A DNA stretch of 10,654 bases from contig JASJAL010000205.1 in assembly GCA_030067055.1 (NCBI GenBank), positions 1-10,654 of the forward strand, read 5' to 3'. The position numbers were made by a program, and so were the translations under genes. Positions 1-8,545 of the stretch are shown piece after piece; the first letter of the stretch is position 1, and each line of letters begins with the position of its first letter. A model generated the notes under the pieces. It was given only the letters and a program-made list of their open reading frames with translations, was not told where the DNA came from and did no database searches. This DNA comes from Kiloniellales bacterium (lineage in GTDB: Bacteria > Pseudomonadota > Alphaproteobacteria > Kiloniellales > JAKSBE01).

Positions 1-11
1 TTGTTATACAT

Positions 12-920
12 ATGCCCCAAGCACCGCAGACCGCTGAAGCTGTCGTCGCCGCCTTGACCGAGGCCTTCTCGGGACTGCCACCGGCCTTGCAGGCCGCGGC
101 CCGGCACATCATCGACCATCCGCGCGAGGTCGGCGTTGAATCCATGCGGACCCTGGCGGTCAAGACCTCGGTCCATCCCAACGCCTTCGTGCGCCTGGCC
201 CGGCACCTCGGCTTCGAGGGCTACGACGAGATGCGCGAGAGGTTCCGCGATTTCGTGGTTGCCGACGGCCTGGGAGGCTTTCGCGATCGGGCGCGCTGGC
301 TGCAGGAGATGGCGGCCAAGGGCGGCTCGTCAGCGATCCTGGGCGAAATGGCAGCGGCGGTCGCCGACAATGTTGAGCGCGGCTTCCAGAACCAGGACCT
401 GAAGGCCCTGGAGCGGGCCTGCGACCGGATCCTCAAGGCCCGGACCGTCTATGTCCTGGGCCTCGGCTCGGCCTACAACCTGGCGCATCAGTTTTGGTAC
501 GTGGCGCGTATGGCCTTCGGGCACATCGTGCCGATCCCGCGGCACGGTTCGCAGCCAATCGACGACCTGGCGCAGGTCGGCAGGAAGGACCTGCTGGTCG
601 CCCTGACCTTCCAGCCCTACCGCTCGGAGACCCTGGGTGGGGTGCGCCTGGCCAAGCGTCGCGGGGCACGGGTGATCGGGATCACCGACAGCGCGGCCTC
701 GCCGCTGGCGCGCGAAGCCGATCAGGTTCTGATCTGCCCGACCCACACGCCGCAGTTCTTTCAGTCGCAGGCCGCAGTGACCGCCTTGCTGGAGACACTG
801 ATCGCGCTGCTGGTCGCTCGGGCCGGGGAAGAGGCCCAGGCCCGGATCGAAGCCTTTCACGCCGAGCGCTTGGCCGCCGGCAACTATGAAGAAGAGCCTC
901 GCCTCGGTGCGATTGGATAA
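12..920 (+). CDS. MurR/RpiR-family transcriptional regulator (HTH + SIS domain)
   Basis: The 302-residue product has the two-part build of RpiR-type regulators. An N-terminal winged-helix HTH domain occupies about residues 8-85, with the recognition segment around VHPNAFVRLARHLGFEGYDE (55-74). A C-terminal SIS sugar-isomerase fold occupies about 145-270; its first strand and loop read VYVLGLGSAYNL, with a second ligand-loop signature near ALTFQPYRSET (197-207). SIS domains of this family usually sense a phosphosugar or another small metabolite, so this is probably the local regulator of the catabolic genes; whether it represses or activates is not visible. The gene is first in the plus-strand run, ending 10 bp before the Rieske gene. 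The ATG at 12 is the first in frame, but only 11 bases lie upstream, so an earlier start, the promoter and the RBS cannot be judged. Length is normal for the family. Confidence 0.9.
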   Translation: MPQAPQTAEAVVAALTEAFSGLPPALQAAARHIIDHPREVGVESMRTLAVKTSVHPNAFVRLARHLGFEGYDEMRERFRDFVVADGLGGFRDRARWLQEMAAKGGSSAILGEMAAAVADNVERGFQNQDLKALERACDRILKARTVYVLGLGSAYNLAHQFWYVARMAFGHIVPIPRHGSQPIDDLAQVGRKDLLVALTFQPYRSETLGGVRLAKRRGARVIGITDSAASPLAREADQVLICPTHTPQFFQSQAAVTALLETLIALLVARAGEEAQARIEAFHAERLAAGNYEEEPRLGAIG

Positions 921-926
921 GGAGGG
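919..926 (+). promoter_or_regulatory. Shine-Dalgarno site deciding the Rieske gene start
   Basis: AAGGAGGG lies just ahead of the ATG at 931 and overlaps the TAA stop of the regulator gene. It is close to the ideal anti-16S match. The alternative in-frame ATG at 886 lies inside the regulator gene with no comparable site, so 931 is preferred. The arrangement suggests translational coupling of regulator and oxygenase. Confidence 0.8.
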
Positions 927-930
927 CGCC

Positions 931-2037
931 ATGGAGCAGGTCATGGAGCGTTCGCTGGAGCAGGGCGCAGAGGCGCCCATCCTCGGACTTCCCGCGCACT
1001 ACTACCGCGCAGCCGAGGTTTTTGGCCGGGTGCGCGAACGTATCTTCTTCAAGAGCTGGCTCTTCGCCTGCCATGAGAGCCGCCTGCCCGAACTGGGCAG
1101 CTACTTCGCCTTCTCGGTCCACGATCAGGACCTCTTCGTGATCCGGGGCCGGGACGGAGGACTGCGCTGTTTCTTCAACGTCTGCCGGCACCGCGGCCAT
1201 GCGCTGGTCGAGGGCATGGGGCGGTCGCGGGTCCTGGTCTGCCCCTACCACGCCTGGACCTACGACCTGGAGGGTCGGCTGCGCGGCGCGCCGGGCACGC
1301 GCGGCCTGGCGAACTTCGATGCAGGCGGGATCTGCCTGACCGAGGTGAAGCTCGAAGTCTTCTGCGGCTTCATCTTCGTCAACCTGGACCCCGAGGCCCG
1401 GCCCATGGGCGAAGTGTTCCCAGGCGTCGAAGCGGCGATCCGGGCGCTCTGCCCGGACATCGACGACCGGGTCTTTGCCGAGGAGCACGAGGCGGAGGAG
1501 GCCTGCAACTGGCTGGTGGCGGTCGAGAACTATAACGAGTGCTACCACTGCAAGGTCGTGCACAAGACCTTCGCCTCGGGCGTGATCGATCCGCAAAGCT
1601 ACAATATCAGCGGCTTCGGCGAGACCCGGTGCCTGCACCATACGGCCAAGGCGCAGTCGGGCGCGGGCGCCTGGTATGATACCTCCGGCTCGGACTACGG
1701 CTCCTTCTATCTCTGGCCTGGGTTCAGCCTGCAGATCTATCCCTCGGGCCTGATCAATACCTATCACTGGCAGCCGCTGGCGCCGGAGGCCACGCGGGTC
1801 TTCCGCGGCTGGTATTCGCGCGACGGCGCGATAGACCACGACCTGCGCAAGGTGATCGACCTCGACCGCGATACCACCTTCGCCGAGGACCTTACGCTGG
1901 TCAAAAGCGTGCAACGGGGTCTGGGATCGCTCGGCTATCGGCCCGGTCCGCTGGTGATCAATCCGCAGGAAGGTATCGACTCCGAGCATTCGATCGCGAA
2001 ACTGCATGGATGGCTGCGGGAGGCCGTCGATGACTGA
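931..2037 (+). CDS. Rieske non-heme iron oxygenase, alpha subunit; likely quaternary-ammonium N-demethylase class
   Basis: This 368-residue protein is a ring-hydroxylating-type oxygenase alpha subunit. The N-terminal Rieske [2Fe-2S] domain has ligands C85-x-H87 and C104-x2-H107. The C-terminal catalytic domain has the mononuclear-iron triad H206, H211 and D320, in NECYHCKVVH and AEDLTLVKSVQRGL. The residue bridging the two metal centres is E203 (E-C-Y-H) rather than the Asp of naphthalene-type dioxygenases. By family knowledge that Glu occurs in carnitine (CntA), glycine betaine (GbcA) and stachydrine (Stc2) monooxygenases, so oxidative N-demethylation or C-N cleavage of a betaine-like compound is the leading inference. 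Length fits that group. It is cytoplasmic and needs a reductase, which is not in the window. The start at 931 is set by a strong RBS. Its 3' end overlaps the next gene by 8 bp. The substrate is unproven. Confidence 0.9.
   Translation: MEQVMERSLEQGAEAPILGLPAHYYRAAEVFGRVRERIFFKSWLFACHESRLPELGSYFAFSVHDQDLFVIRGRDGGLRCFFNVCRHRGHALVEGMGRSRVLVCPYHAWTYDLEGRLRGAPGTRGLANFDAGGICLTEVKLEVFCGFIFVNLDPEARPMGEVFPGVEAAIRALCPDIDDRVFAEEHEAEEACNWLVAVENYNECYHCKVVHKTFASGVIDPQSYNISGFGETRCLHHTAKAQSGAGAWYDTSGSDYGSFYLWPGFSLQIYPSGLINTYHWQPLAPEATRVFRGWYSRDGAIDHDLRKVIDLDRDTTFAEDLTLVKSVQRGLGSLGYRPGPLVINPQEGIDSEHSIAKLHGWLREAVDD
2018..2023 (+). promoter_or_regulatory. Shine-Dalgarno site for the MDR gene
   Basis: GGGAGG, six bases before the ATG at 2030, lies inside the end of the Rieske gene. 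It favours 2030 over the upstream in-frame ATG at 2006 and the downstream one at 2051. The start overlaps the Rieske stop codon region, which suggests coupled translation. Confidence 0.7.
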
Positions 2038-3130
2038 GATCCCCAAGACCATGCGCGCGGTCCTGCTCACCGGGCACGGTGGACTCGATGTGCTGGAGTA
2101 CCGCGAGGACTGGCCGGTCCCGGAACCCGGCGCGAACGAGGCCCTGATCCAGGTGGGGGCCTGCGGGCTCAACAACACCGACGTCAACACCCGTACCGGC
2201 TGGTACTCGAAGGGTGTCTCGGAGGCGACGACCGGCGGCGCCTTTGAGGAAGCGGCGTCCGACGACGCCGGATGGGGCGGCGCGGCGATCAGCCTGCCGC
2301 GGATTCAGGGCGCCGACGTCTGCGGCCGGGTCGTCGCGGCCGGCGGCCCGGCGGGGGCCAACCTCGTCGGCAAGCGGGTCCTGGTCGACACCTGGCTGCG
2401 CGATTGGGACAACCCGCTCGATTTGGACAAGTGCGGCTATTACGGGTCCGAGGCCGATGGCGGCTTCGCGGACTACACCGTGGTCGATGCCCGGAACGTC
2501 CATCCGGTCGAGAGCGACCTCTCGGACGCGGAACTCGCGACCTTCGCGACCTCCTACATTACGGCGGAGAACATGCTCAACCGCGCCCAGGTCGGCGAAG
2601 GCGACAGCGTGCTGATTCCCGGCGCTTCGGGTGGGGTCGGCTCGGCCTTGATCCAGCTCGCCAAGCGACGGGGCGCACGGACCATCGCCATGTGCGGCGA
2701 GTCCAAGGCGGAGGCCGTCACCGCGATTGGCCCGGATGCCGTCCTGCCGCGGGCGCCGGAGAATCTGAAGTCGGCACTCCGTGACGCGATCGATCAGGAC
2801 AAGGTGACCGTCGTCGCCGACGTCGTCGGGGGCGACTACTGGCCGCAGCTGATCGACGTGCTGGCGCGGGGTGGCCGCTACACGATCTCCGGCGCCATTG
2901 CCGGGCCGATGGTCGAGCTCGACTTGAGGACCCTTTACCTGAAGGACCTGACCTTTACCGGCGCGACCATCGTGCCGCCCGGCGTCTTCGCCGACCTGGT
3001 CGGCTACATCGAGCGCAGAGAGATCCGGCCTTTGCTCGCGGAAACCTATCCTTTGTCCGAGCTGGTCAAGGCGCAGGAGGCCTTCATCGCCAAGCGCCAC
3101 GTCGGCAACATCGTGGTCACCCTGGCCTGA
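2030..3130 (+). CDS. Zinc-independent medium-chain dehydrogenase/reductase (quinone-oxidoreductase-like)
   Basis: The 366-residue product is a member of the MDR superfamily. It has an N-terminal GroES-like fold (about 1-160) and a Rossmann domain with the nucleotide loop GASGGVG at 198-204. The usual catalytic-zinc Cys/His context is replaced by CGLNNTD (45-51), as in zeta-crystallin/quinone oxidoreductases, and the four-cysteine structural zinc lobe is absent, so it is probably a metal-free NAD(P)H-dependent reductase or dehydrogenase. Two stretches look longer than in standard quinone reductases: about 60-88 (including SEATTGGAFEEAASDDAGWG) and about 120-145. Neighbouring genes suggest it oxidises or reduces a carbonyl or alkene intermediate; supplying electrons to the Rieske enzyme is unlikely because no flavin or iron-sulfur domain is seen. 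Substrate unknown. The start at 2030 has a good RBS and overlaps the previous gene by 8 bp. Confidence 0.85.
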   Translation: MTEIPKTMRAVLLTGHGGLDVLEYREDWPVPEPGANEALIQVGACGLNNTDVNTRTGWYSKGVSEATTGGAFEEAASDDAGWGGAAISLPRIQGADVCGRVVAAGGPAGANLVGKRVLVDTWLRDWDNPLDLDKCGYYGSEADGGFADYTVVDARNVHPVESDLSDAELATFATSYITAENMLNRAQVGEGDSVLIPGASGGVGSALIQLAKRRGARTIAMCGESKAEAVTAIGPDAVLPRAPENLKSALRDAIDQDKVTVVADVVGGDYWPQLIDVLARGGRYTISGAIAGPMVELDLRTLYLKDLTFTGATIVPPGVFADLVGYIERREIRPLLAETYPLSELVKAQEAFIAKRHVGNIVVTLA

Positions 3131-3135
3131 GCCGT

Positions 3136-4254
3136 ATGCGCATCTCCCGTATCACCGCCTGGCAGAAGACCCTACCGCTGAAGAAGCCATACTGGTTGTC
3201 GGGCGGGCGGCTGAAGTTCGAGGCGCTGGATTCGACCATTCTGCGGATCGATACGGACGAAGGGGTGTCCGGCTGGGGGGAGGGATGCCCCTGGGGCCAT
3301 AGCTATCTGCCTGCCTTCGGTGGCGGAATCCGCGCCGCCTTGGAGCTGCTTGCGCCGGCGCTGATCGGACGGGATCCCCGGGACATCGACGGTCTGAACC
3401 GGGCCATGGACGTCGTCCTGCCCGGCCATCTCTATGCCAAGTCTCCGCTCGACGTGGCGCTCTGGGATCTGCTCGGCCAGGCCGCGGGGCTCCCGCTCTA
3501 CACGCTCTTCGGCGGGGCGGCGGGCGAGAGCGTGGCGCTCAACAGCTCGATCTCGACCGGCACGCCCGAGGAGATGGTGGCGATGATCGAGGCGGCGCGG
3601 GACCGGGGCTATCGGACCCACTCCGCCAAGGTCGGCGGCGAGGATCCGGCGCTGGACATCGCCCGGATCGAAGCGATCGAGGCTGCGCGACAACCTGACG
3701 AGCAGATCACCTACGATGCGAATCGGGCCTGGACCCCGGCGCTCGCGATCGAGGTCATGAACGGGGCTGCGGCCCGGGGCTGGTTCGAGCAGCCCTGCGA
3801 GACCCTGGACCAATGCCTGCAGGTGCGGCGCTCGACGCGACAACCGCTGATGCTCGACGAATGCCTGCACAGCTTCCAGGACCACCTGGAGGCCTGGCGG
3901 GCGCGTGCCTGCGAGGGCGTTAAGGTGAAGCCCAATCGCGTCGGCGGACTCACCAAGGCGCGCCAGCTGCGCGACTTCGGGGTTTCGGTCGGCTGGCGTC
4001 TGCATATCGAGGATGTGGGCGGCACGGTGCTCGCCGATACGGCCGCGCTACACCTCGCACTTTCGACGCCGCCCGAGAACCGGCTGGCCTCCTGGCTCTG
4101 CCATCCGCATCTGACCGAGGATGCAGCGCCCGGGCAGGGCGCGCGGAACAGCGACGGCGTGGCGGTCCTGCCGCAAACGCCCGGGATCGGCGTCGTTCCG
4201 GACACGGATTGGCTCGGCGAGCCTCTGGTCAGCTACGAGAGGCCGGGGCCGTGA
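3136..4254 (+). CDS. Enolase-superfamily protein, MLE subgroup, betaine-epimerase (HpbD)-like, copy 1
   Basis: This 372-residue protein has an N-terminal capping domain (about 1-125) and a TIM-barrel. Magnesium ligands are D194 (TYDANRAW), E218 (WFEQPC) and D241 (LMLDE). The acid/base lysines on opposite barrel faces are K165 (SAKVGG) and K265 (VKVKPNRVGG). Two lysines mark 1,1-proton-transfer racemases/epimerases and cycloisomerases; the Lys-x-His and His-Asp pattern of mandelate-racemase-type sugar-acid dehydratases is lacking. Layout and spacing match 4R-hydroxyproline betaine 2-epimerase (HpbD) as I remember it, including a Trp at 320 (RLASWLC). Its role would be inverting an alpha carbon of an amino-acid-like or betaine substrate. 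The start follows the MDR stop by 5 bp with no clear Shine-Dalgarno, so coupled translation is likely. The stop overlaps the start of its paralogue by 4 bp. Exact substrate unknown. Confidence 0.87.
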   Translation: MRISRITAWQKTLPLKKPYWLSGGRLKFEALDSTILRIDTDEGVSGWGEGCPWGHSYLPAFGGGIRAALELLAPALIGRDPRDIDGLNRAMDVVLPGHLYAKSPLDVALWDLLGQAAGLPLYTLFGGAAGESVALNSSISTGTPEEMVAMIEAARDRGYRTHSAKVGGEDPALDIARIEAIEAARQPDEQITYDANRAWTPALAIEVMNGAAARGWFEQPCETLDQCLQVRRSTRQPLMLDECLHSFQDHLEAWRARACEGVKVKPNRVGGLTKARQLRDFGVSVGWRLHIEDVGGTVLADTAALHLALSTPPENRLASWLCHPHLTEDAAPGQGARNSDGVAVLPQTPGIGVVPDTDWLGEPLVSYERPGP

Positions 4255-5354
4255 AGATCACGCGGATCGCCCTCTATGTCGTACCTCTGACCAGCCATGC
4301 GACCTATTACATGTCCGACGGCAAGGTCTGCGACGAGGTCGAGAGCGTGGTCCTCCGCCTCGACACCGACCAGGGCCTGACCGGCTGGGGCGAGGTCTGT
4401 CCGATCCCCCGCTACCTGCCAGCCTACGCGCGCGGCGTCGCCCCGGCGATCGCCGAGCTGGCGCCGCTGCTATTGGGCGCCGATCCGGTCGGACCGGAGG
4501 CGCTGCTGGAAGCTTGCGAGGCCGAGCTCCCGGGCCACCGCTACGCGAAGTCCGTGCTGGACCTGGCGCTCTGGGATTTGACCGCCAAGGCGGCCGACCT
4601 GCCGCTTTACCGCTTGCTCGGTGGCCGCCGCATGGAGAGCGCGCCGCTCTACCATTCCATCACCTGCATCGCCCCCGCAGAGATGGCCGCGATCGCGGAA
4701 GCCGCCTACGGCGAGGGCATCCGACAGTTCCAGGTCAAGGTCGGCGCCGACGACGACTGGGAAGCGGATGTCGAGCGCATCCGCGCCGTGCGCGAAGCGG
4801 TCGGGCCGGGACCGTTGGTCTATGCCGACTGGAACGCCGGCGCCAGCAAGCTGACCGTCCTCCGGGTCTCGCAGGCCCTGGGCGACCTGGACGTCATGCT
4901 GGAGCAGCCCTGCGAGAGCCTGGAGGCCTGCGCCGAGGTTCGCCGGACGACCGGGCGCGCCATGAAGCTCGACGAGAGCGCCCACGACACGGAGTCCCTG
5001 CTCGAGGCCCAGGCGCTAGGCTGTGCCGACGTGGTGGCGGTGAAGCTCTCGAAGTTTGGTGGCCTCAGCGCGGCCCGCCGGGCGCGCGACCTCTGTCTGC
5101 ATTTCAAGATCATGATGGTGATCGAGGACACCTGGGGCTCCGACATCGTGACTGCGGCGTCGGCGCATCTGGCGGTCGCCACGCCGTCGCGTTATTTGCT
5201 AAATGTCTGCGATCTCTCCGGCTACGTCGCGCCGCGGATCGCGCCCGACGGGCCGGAGCGCAAAGAGGGTCGACTCGCGCCCTCGGAGCGGCCGGGGCTC
5301 GGCGTGACCCCGGACGAGGCCGTGTTGGGCGAGGCTGTCGCCGTCTTCGGATAG
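4251..5354 (+). CDS. Enolase-superfamily protein, MLE subgroup, betaine-epimerase (HpbD)-like, copy 2
   Basis: A 367-residue paralogue of the gene before it, with the same fold. Metal ligands are D193 (YADWN), E218 (MLEQPC) and D241 (KLDES), and the catalytic lysine pair is K163 (FQVKVG) and K265 (AVKLSKFGG). The Gln before K163 and the DTWGSD segment at 293-298 agree with my memory of HpbD, but position 320 is Cys where HpbD and copy 1 have Trp. A GTG start at 4251 in a GTGA overlap with the upstream stop is preferred: the protein then begins VKITRIALY, matching the family N-terminus. A TTG start at 4209 would add 14 unmatched residues. Probably an epimerase or racemase acting on a related but different stereoisomer or substrate; a cycloisomerase cannot be excluded. 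The next gene starts 14 bp downstream. Confidence 0.87.
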   Translation: MKITRIALYVVPLTSHATYYMSDGKVCDEVESVVLRLDTDQGLTGWGEVCPIPRYLPAYARGVAPAIAELAPLLLGADPVGPEALLEACEAELPGHRYAKSVLDLALWDLTAKAADLPLYRLLGGRRMESAPLYHSITCIAPAEMAAIAEAAYGEGIRQFQVKVGADDDWEADVERIRAVREAVGPGPLVYADWNAGASKLTVLRVSQALGDLDVMLEQPCESLEACAEVRRTTGRAMKLDESAHDTESLLEAQALGCADVVAVKLSKFGGLSAARRARDLCLHFKIMMVIEDTWGSDIVTAASAHLAVATPSRYLLNVCDLSGYVAPRIAPDGPERKEGRLAPSERPGLGVTPDEAVLGEAVAVFG

Positions 5355-5366
5355 GAGTAAGGAAAG
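5353..5366 (+). promoter_or_regulatory. Ribosome-binding region for the aminotransferase gene
   Basis: AGGAG (5353-5357) overlaps the TAG stop of the preceding gene, and AAGGAAAG (5359-5366) sits just before the ATG at 5369. This fixes the aminotransferase start. The reading frame stays open far upstream, to 4121, but that part only shadows the epimerase genes. Confidence 0.7.
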
Positions 5367-5368
5367 TC

Positions 5369-6666
<1,298 letters not shown>

Positions 6667-6667
<1 letters not shown>

Positions 6668-6690
6668 CTATTGGGCCGCTATTGGCGGCA
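6667..6690. terminator. Convergent junction with weak hairpin and 8-bp direct repeat
   Basis: Between the two convergent stop codons lies GCCGC-tattg-GCGGC (6675-6689), a perfect 5-bp GC stem with a 5-base loop, with no T-run on either side. GCTATTGG occurs twice (6667-6674 and 6678-6685). The hairpin could contribute to bidirectional termination, but it is short and not a convincing intrinsic terminator. Confidence 0.25.
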
Positions 6691-6692
6691 CC

Positions 6693-7727
6693 TCATTGTG
6701 CGAAGCGCCGCAGCTTCTCCTGCCAGCCCGGGCTGTCGATCACTGCGCGGTTGACGATTCCACGCGGGACTTCGCCAGCCTTGAAGTCGAGCACCGCCTT
6801 GACGTCCGCTGCACCGTTGCCGGCGAAGCACTGATCGGTCCAGCAGAGGGCGTGGGGGGTGAGGATGACGTTGTCGAGGCCGAGGATCGGGTCGTCCGGG
6901 TCCGGCGGCTCCTGCTCCAGCACGTCGAGGCCGGCACCGGCGATGCGGCCCTCGGCCAGGACGGCGGTCAGCGCGGCCTGGTCGACGATCGGCCCGCGCG
7001 CGGTGTTGATCAGGTAGGCGTTGGGCTTCATCAGGGCCAGGCGTTCGGCGTTGACCAGGTGGTGCGTGGCCTCGGAGAGCGGGCAGTTGACCGCCAGGAC
7101 GTCGGCGCGGCGGAACAGCTCCTCGAGCCCGACCAGCTCGATCCCGAGTTCGGCGGCGACTTCGGGATCGGCGTAGGGATCGTGGGCCAAGTAGTTCATG
7201 TCCAGGGGCTTGGCCAGGCGGAAGAGCTCGGCCCCGATGTTGCCGATGCCGATCGAGCCGAGGGTGAGGCCGACCAGGCCGACGCCCATGTGGTCGGAGC
7301 GCAGGTTCCAGGTCTCGGGGCCGCCGCGGGTCAGGCGGTCCTTGACCATGAGCTTCCCGGTCAAGGCCAGCATCAGGGTCAGGATCGAGACCGCCACCGG
7401 GCGGCGCACTCCGTCGGGCGTGATCACAAGGGCCACGTCCTTGGCCGTGCAGGCCTCGACATCGACGGTGTCGTAGCCGACGCCGAAGCGTGCGACCACG
7501 GCGAGGCGGGATCCGCCCGAGAGTGTCTGTGCCGTGACCTTTGGCATCAGCAGGATCAGGGCGTCGATGTCTGCGACCTGCTCTGGCGCGATCTCGCTGC
7601 AGGGCTCGAGCACGACCAGCTCGACGTCGTCGCGCTCGCGTAGAGGCGAGAGGTCGAACATCGGATAGGCGGGCTGTCCCGCCGCATCGAAGAAATCGCC
7701 GCTCAGAGCAACACGGAATGCGGACAT
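6693..7727 (-). CDS. D-2-hydroxyacid dehydrogenase, NAD-dependent
   Basis: A 344-residue member of the D-isomer-specific 2-hydroxyacid dehydrogenase family. The NAD loop is GSIGIGNIG (157-165), followed by D183 at the end of the second strand (AHDPYAD), which favours NADH over NADPH. The catalytic trio is R244 (NTARGPIVD), E273 (EQEPP) and H292 (LTPHALCW). It should interconvert a 2-keto acid and a D-2-hydroxyacid, such as a glyoxylate- or hydroxypyruvate-type compound. In this operon it may process the keto-acid product of the aldolase or convert a hydroxyacid into the aldolase substrate. The N-terminal half is slightly long, with an acidic/aromatic opening (SGDFFDAAG), and resembles the D-3-phosphoglycerate dehydrogenase-like branch. 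GGGAG lies seven bases before the ATG, and the gene begins 12 bp after the aldolase stop, so the two are co-transcribed. Confidence 0.92.
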   Translation of the reverse strand: MSAFRVALSGDFFDAAGQPAYPMFDLSPLRERDDVELVVLEPCSEIAPEQVADIDALILLMPKVTAQTLSGGSRLAVVARFGVGYDTVDVEACTAKDVALVITPDGVRRPVAVSILTLMLALTGKLMVKDRLTRGGPETWNLRSDHMGVGLVGLTLGSIGIGNIGAELFRLAKPLDMNYLAHDPYADPEVAAELGIELVGLEELFRRADVLAVNCPLSEATHHLVNAERLALMKPNAYLINTARGPIVDQAALTAVLAEGRIAGAGLDVLEQEPPDPDDPILGLDNVILTPHALCWTDQCFAGNGAADVKAVLDFKAGEVPRGIVNRAVIDSPGWQEKLRRFAQ

Positions 7728-7739
7728 GATCTGGCTCCC

Positions 7740-8516
7740 TTAGGCACAGGCCTCGCGGAGGTCTCGCAGGGCGCCGGCAAGGGCATCGCCCAGGACCCAG
7801 GCGTCGGCCGAATAGGCGATGAAGTCGAAGCCCTGCTTGTAGAGCTCGGTGCCGCTGGCAACGTCCGGCACCAGGCGGCCGAGCGACTTGCCGGCCTTGC
7901 GGCCGGCAGCGATCACGGCCTCGATCGCGCCGGTGAAGTCCGGATGGTCGAACTGCCCGGGAATACCCAGCGAGCAACTCAGGTCGAAATGGCCCACCCA
8001 GAGACAGTCGACGCCGTCGATGGCAGCGATGGCCTCGGCGTTCTCTACGCCTTCGGCGGTTTCGATCTGGGCGAAGAGGGTGGTGCGTTCGTTCTGCGCG
8101 GCGAGCTTCTCGTCGGTTGGGCCGGCAGTGTAGGCGTCCAATGCGGCGCGCAGGATCACCCCGCGGCCACCGCGCGGCGTATACTTCATGCACTGGACGA
8201 TCTGTTCGGCCTCTTCCGGCGTCGAGACCATGGGCAGCATCACGCCCTCGGCGCCGGCGTCGCAGGCCCGGGCGATGTCCTTGTAGTCCTTGGAGGGGAC
8301 ACGGACGATGGTCGGCAGGTCCGCGGCCTGGAAGAAGCGCAGCATGCGCTTGGTGGTCTCGATACCGAAGCCGCTGTGCTCGGTGTCGAAGATGACGAAC
8401 TCGCAACCCGCGTTCTTGCAGATGTGCCCCATGCCGGGGGTGTCGAACTCGAAGATGAAGTGTCCGGCCTTGAGGGCGCGGGTCTGCGCCATGGCCTTGA
8501 GTCTCGCTTCGGTCAT
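7740..8516 (-). CDS. HpcH/HpaI-family class II aldolase (2-keto-acid aldolase)
   Basis: A 258-residue TIM-barrel aldolase of the HpcH/HpaI (pyruvate-dependent, metal-requiring) family. Recognised residues are H47 in FDTEHSGFG (catalytic His), R72 in IVRVPS (keto-acid binding), and metal ligands E152 (AQIETAEG) and D178 (VGHFDLS). The glycine-rich GAEGVMLPMV (88-97) and GRGVILR (117-123) are also typical. Relatives cleave 2-keto-3-deoxy sugar acids or 4-hydroxy-2-ketoacids to pyruvate (or hydroxypyruvate) and an aldehyde. Its place between the lactonase-like gene and the 2-hydroxyacid dehydrogenase suggests retro-aldol cleavage of an acyclic keto acid derived from the opened lactone; this is inferred. 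AGGAGGG stands just before the ATG. The gap to the upstream gene is 29 bp and to the downstream gene 12 bp. Confidence 0.9.
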   Translation of the reverse strand: MTEARLKAMAQTRALKAGHFIFEFDTPGMGHICKNAGCEFVIFDTEHSGFGIETTKRMLRFFQAADLPTIVRVPSKDYKDIARACDAGAEGVMLPMVSTPEEAEQIVQCMKYTPRGGRGVILRAALDAYTAGPTDEKLAAQNERTTLFAQIETAEGVENAEAIAAIDGVDCLWVGHFDLSCSLGIPGQFDHPDFTGAIEAVIAAGRKAGKSLGRLVPDVASGTELYKQGFDFIAYSADAWVLGDALAGALRDLREACA

Positions 8517-8545
8517 CCTGCCCTCCTAAGGCTGGCTGTGATGGG

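Noticed and set aside
886..930. Upstream in-frame ATG for the Rieske gene
   Set aside because: It would overlap the regulator gene by 35 bases and lacks an RBS; AAGGAGGG directly precedes the ATG at 931.
682..2190. A 502-codon open frame on the minus strand opposite the regulator and Rieske genes
   Set aside because: Low-complexity shadow composition, no recognisable domain, and antisense to two clearly conserved genes. Expected in high-GC DNA.
1958..3100. A 380-codon minus-strand open frame opposite the MDR gene
   Set aside because: Mirrors codon structure of the MDR gene, with no motif of its own.
2030..3130. MDR protein as electron donor to the Rieske oxygenase
   Set aside because: It has only a nucleotide-binding Rossmann domain; no FAD/FMN or ferredoxin motif is present.
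3136..5354. Sugar-acid dehydratase function for the two enolase-superfamily proteins
   Set aside because: Attractive next to an aldolase, but both have the Lys/Lys acid-base pair instead of the Lys-x-His and His-Asp arrangement of mandelate-racemase-type dehydratases. H290 in copy 1 has no partner Asp, because that barrel strand carries K265.
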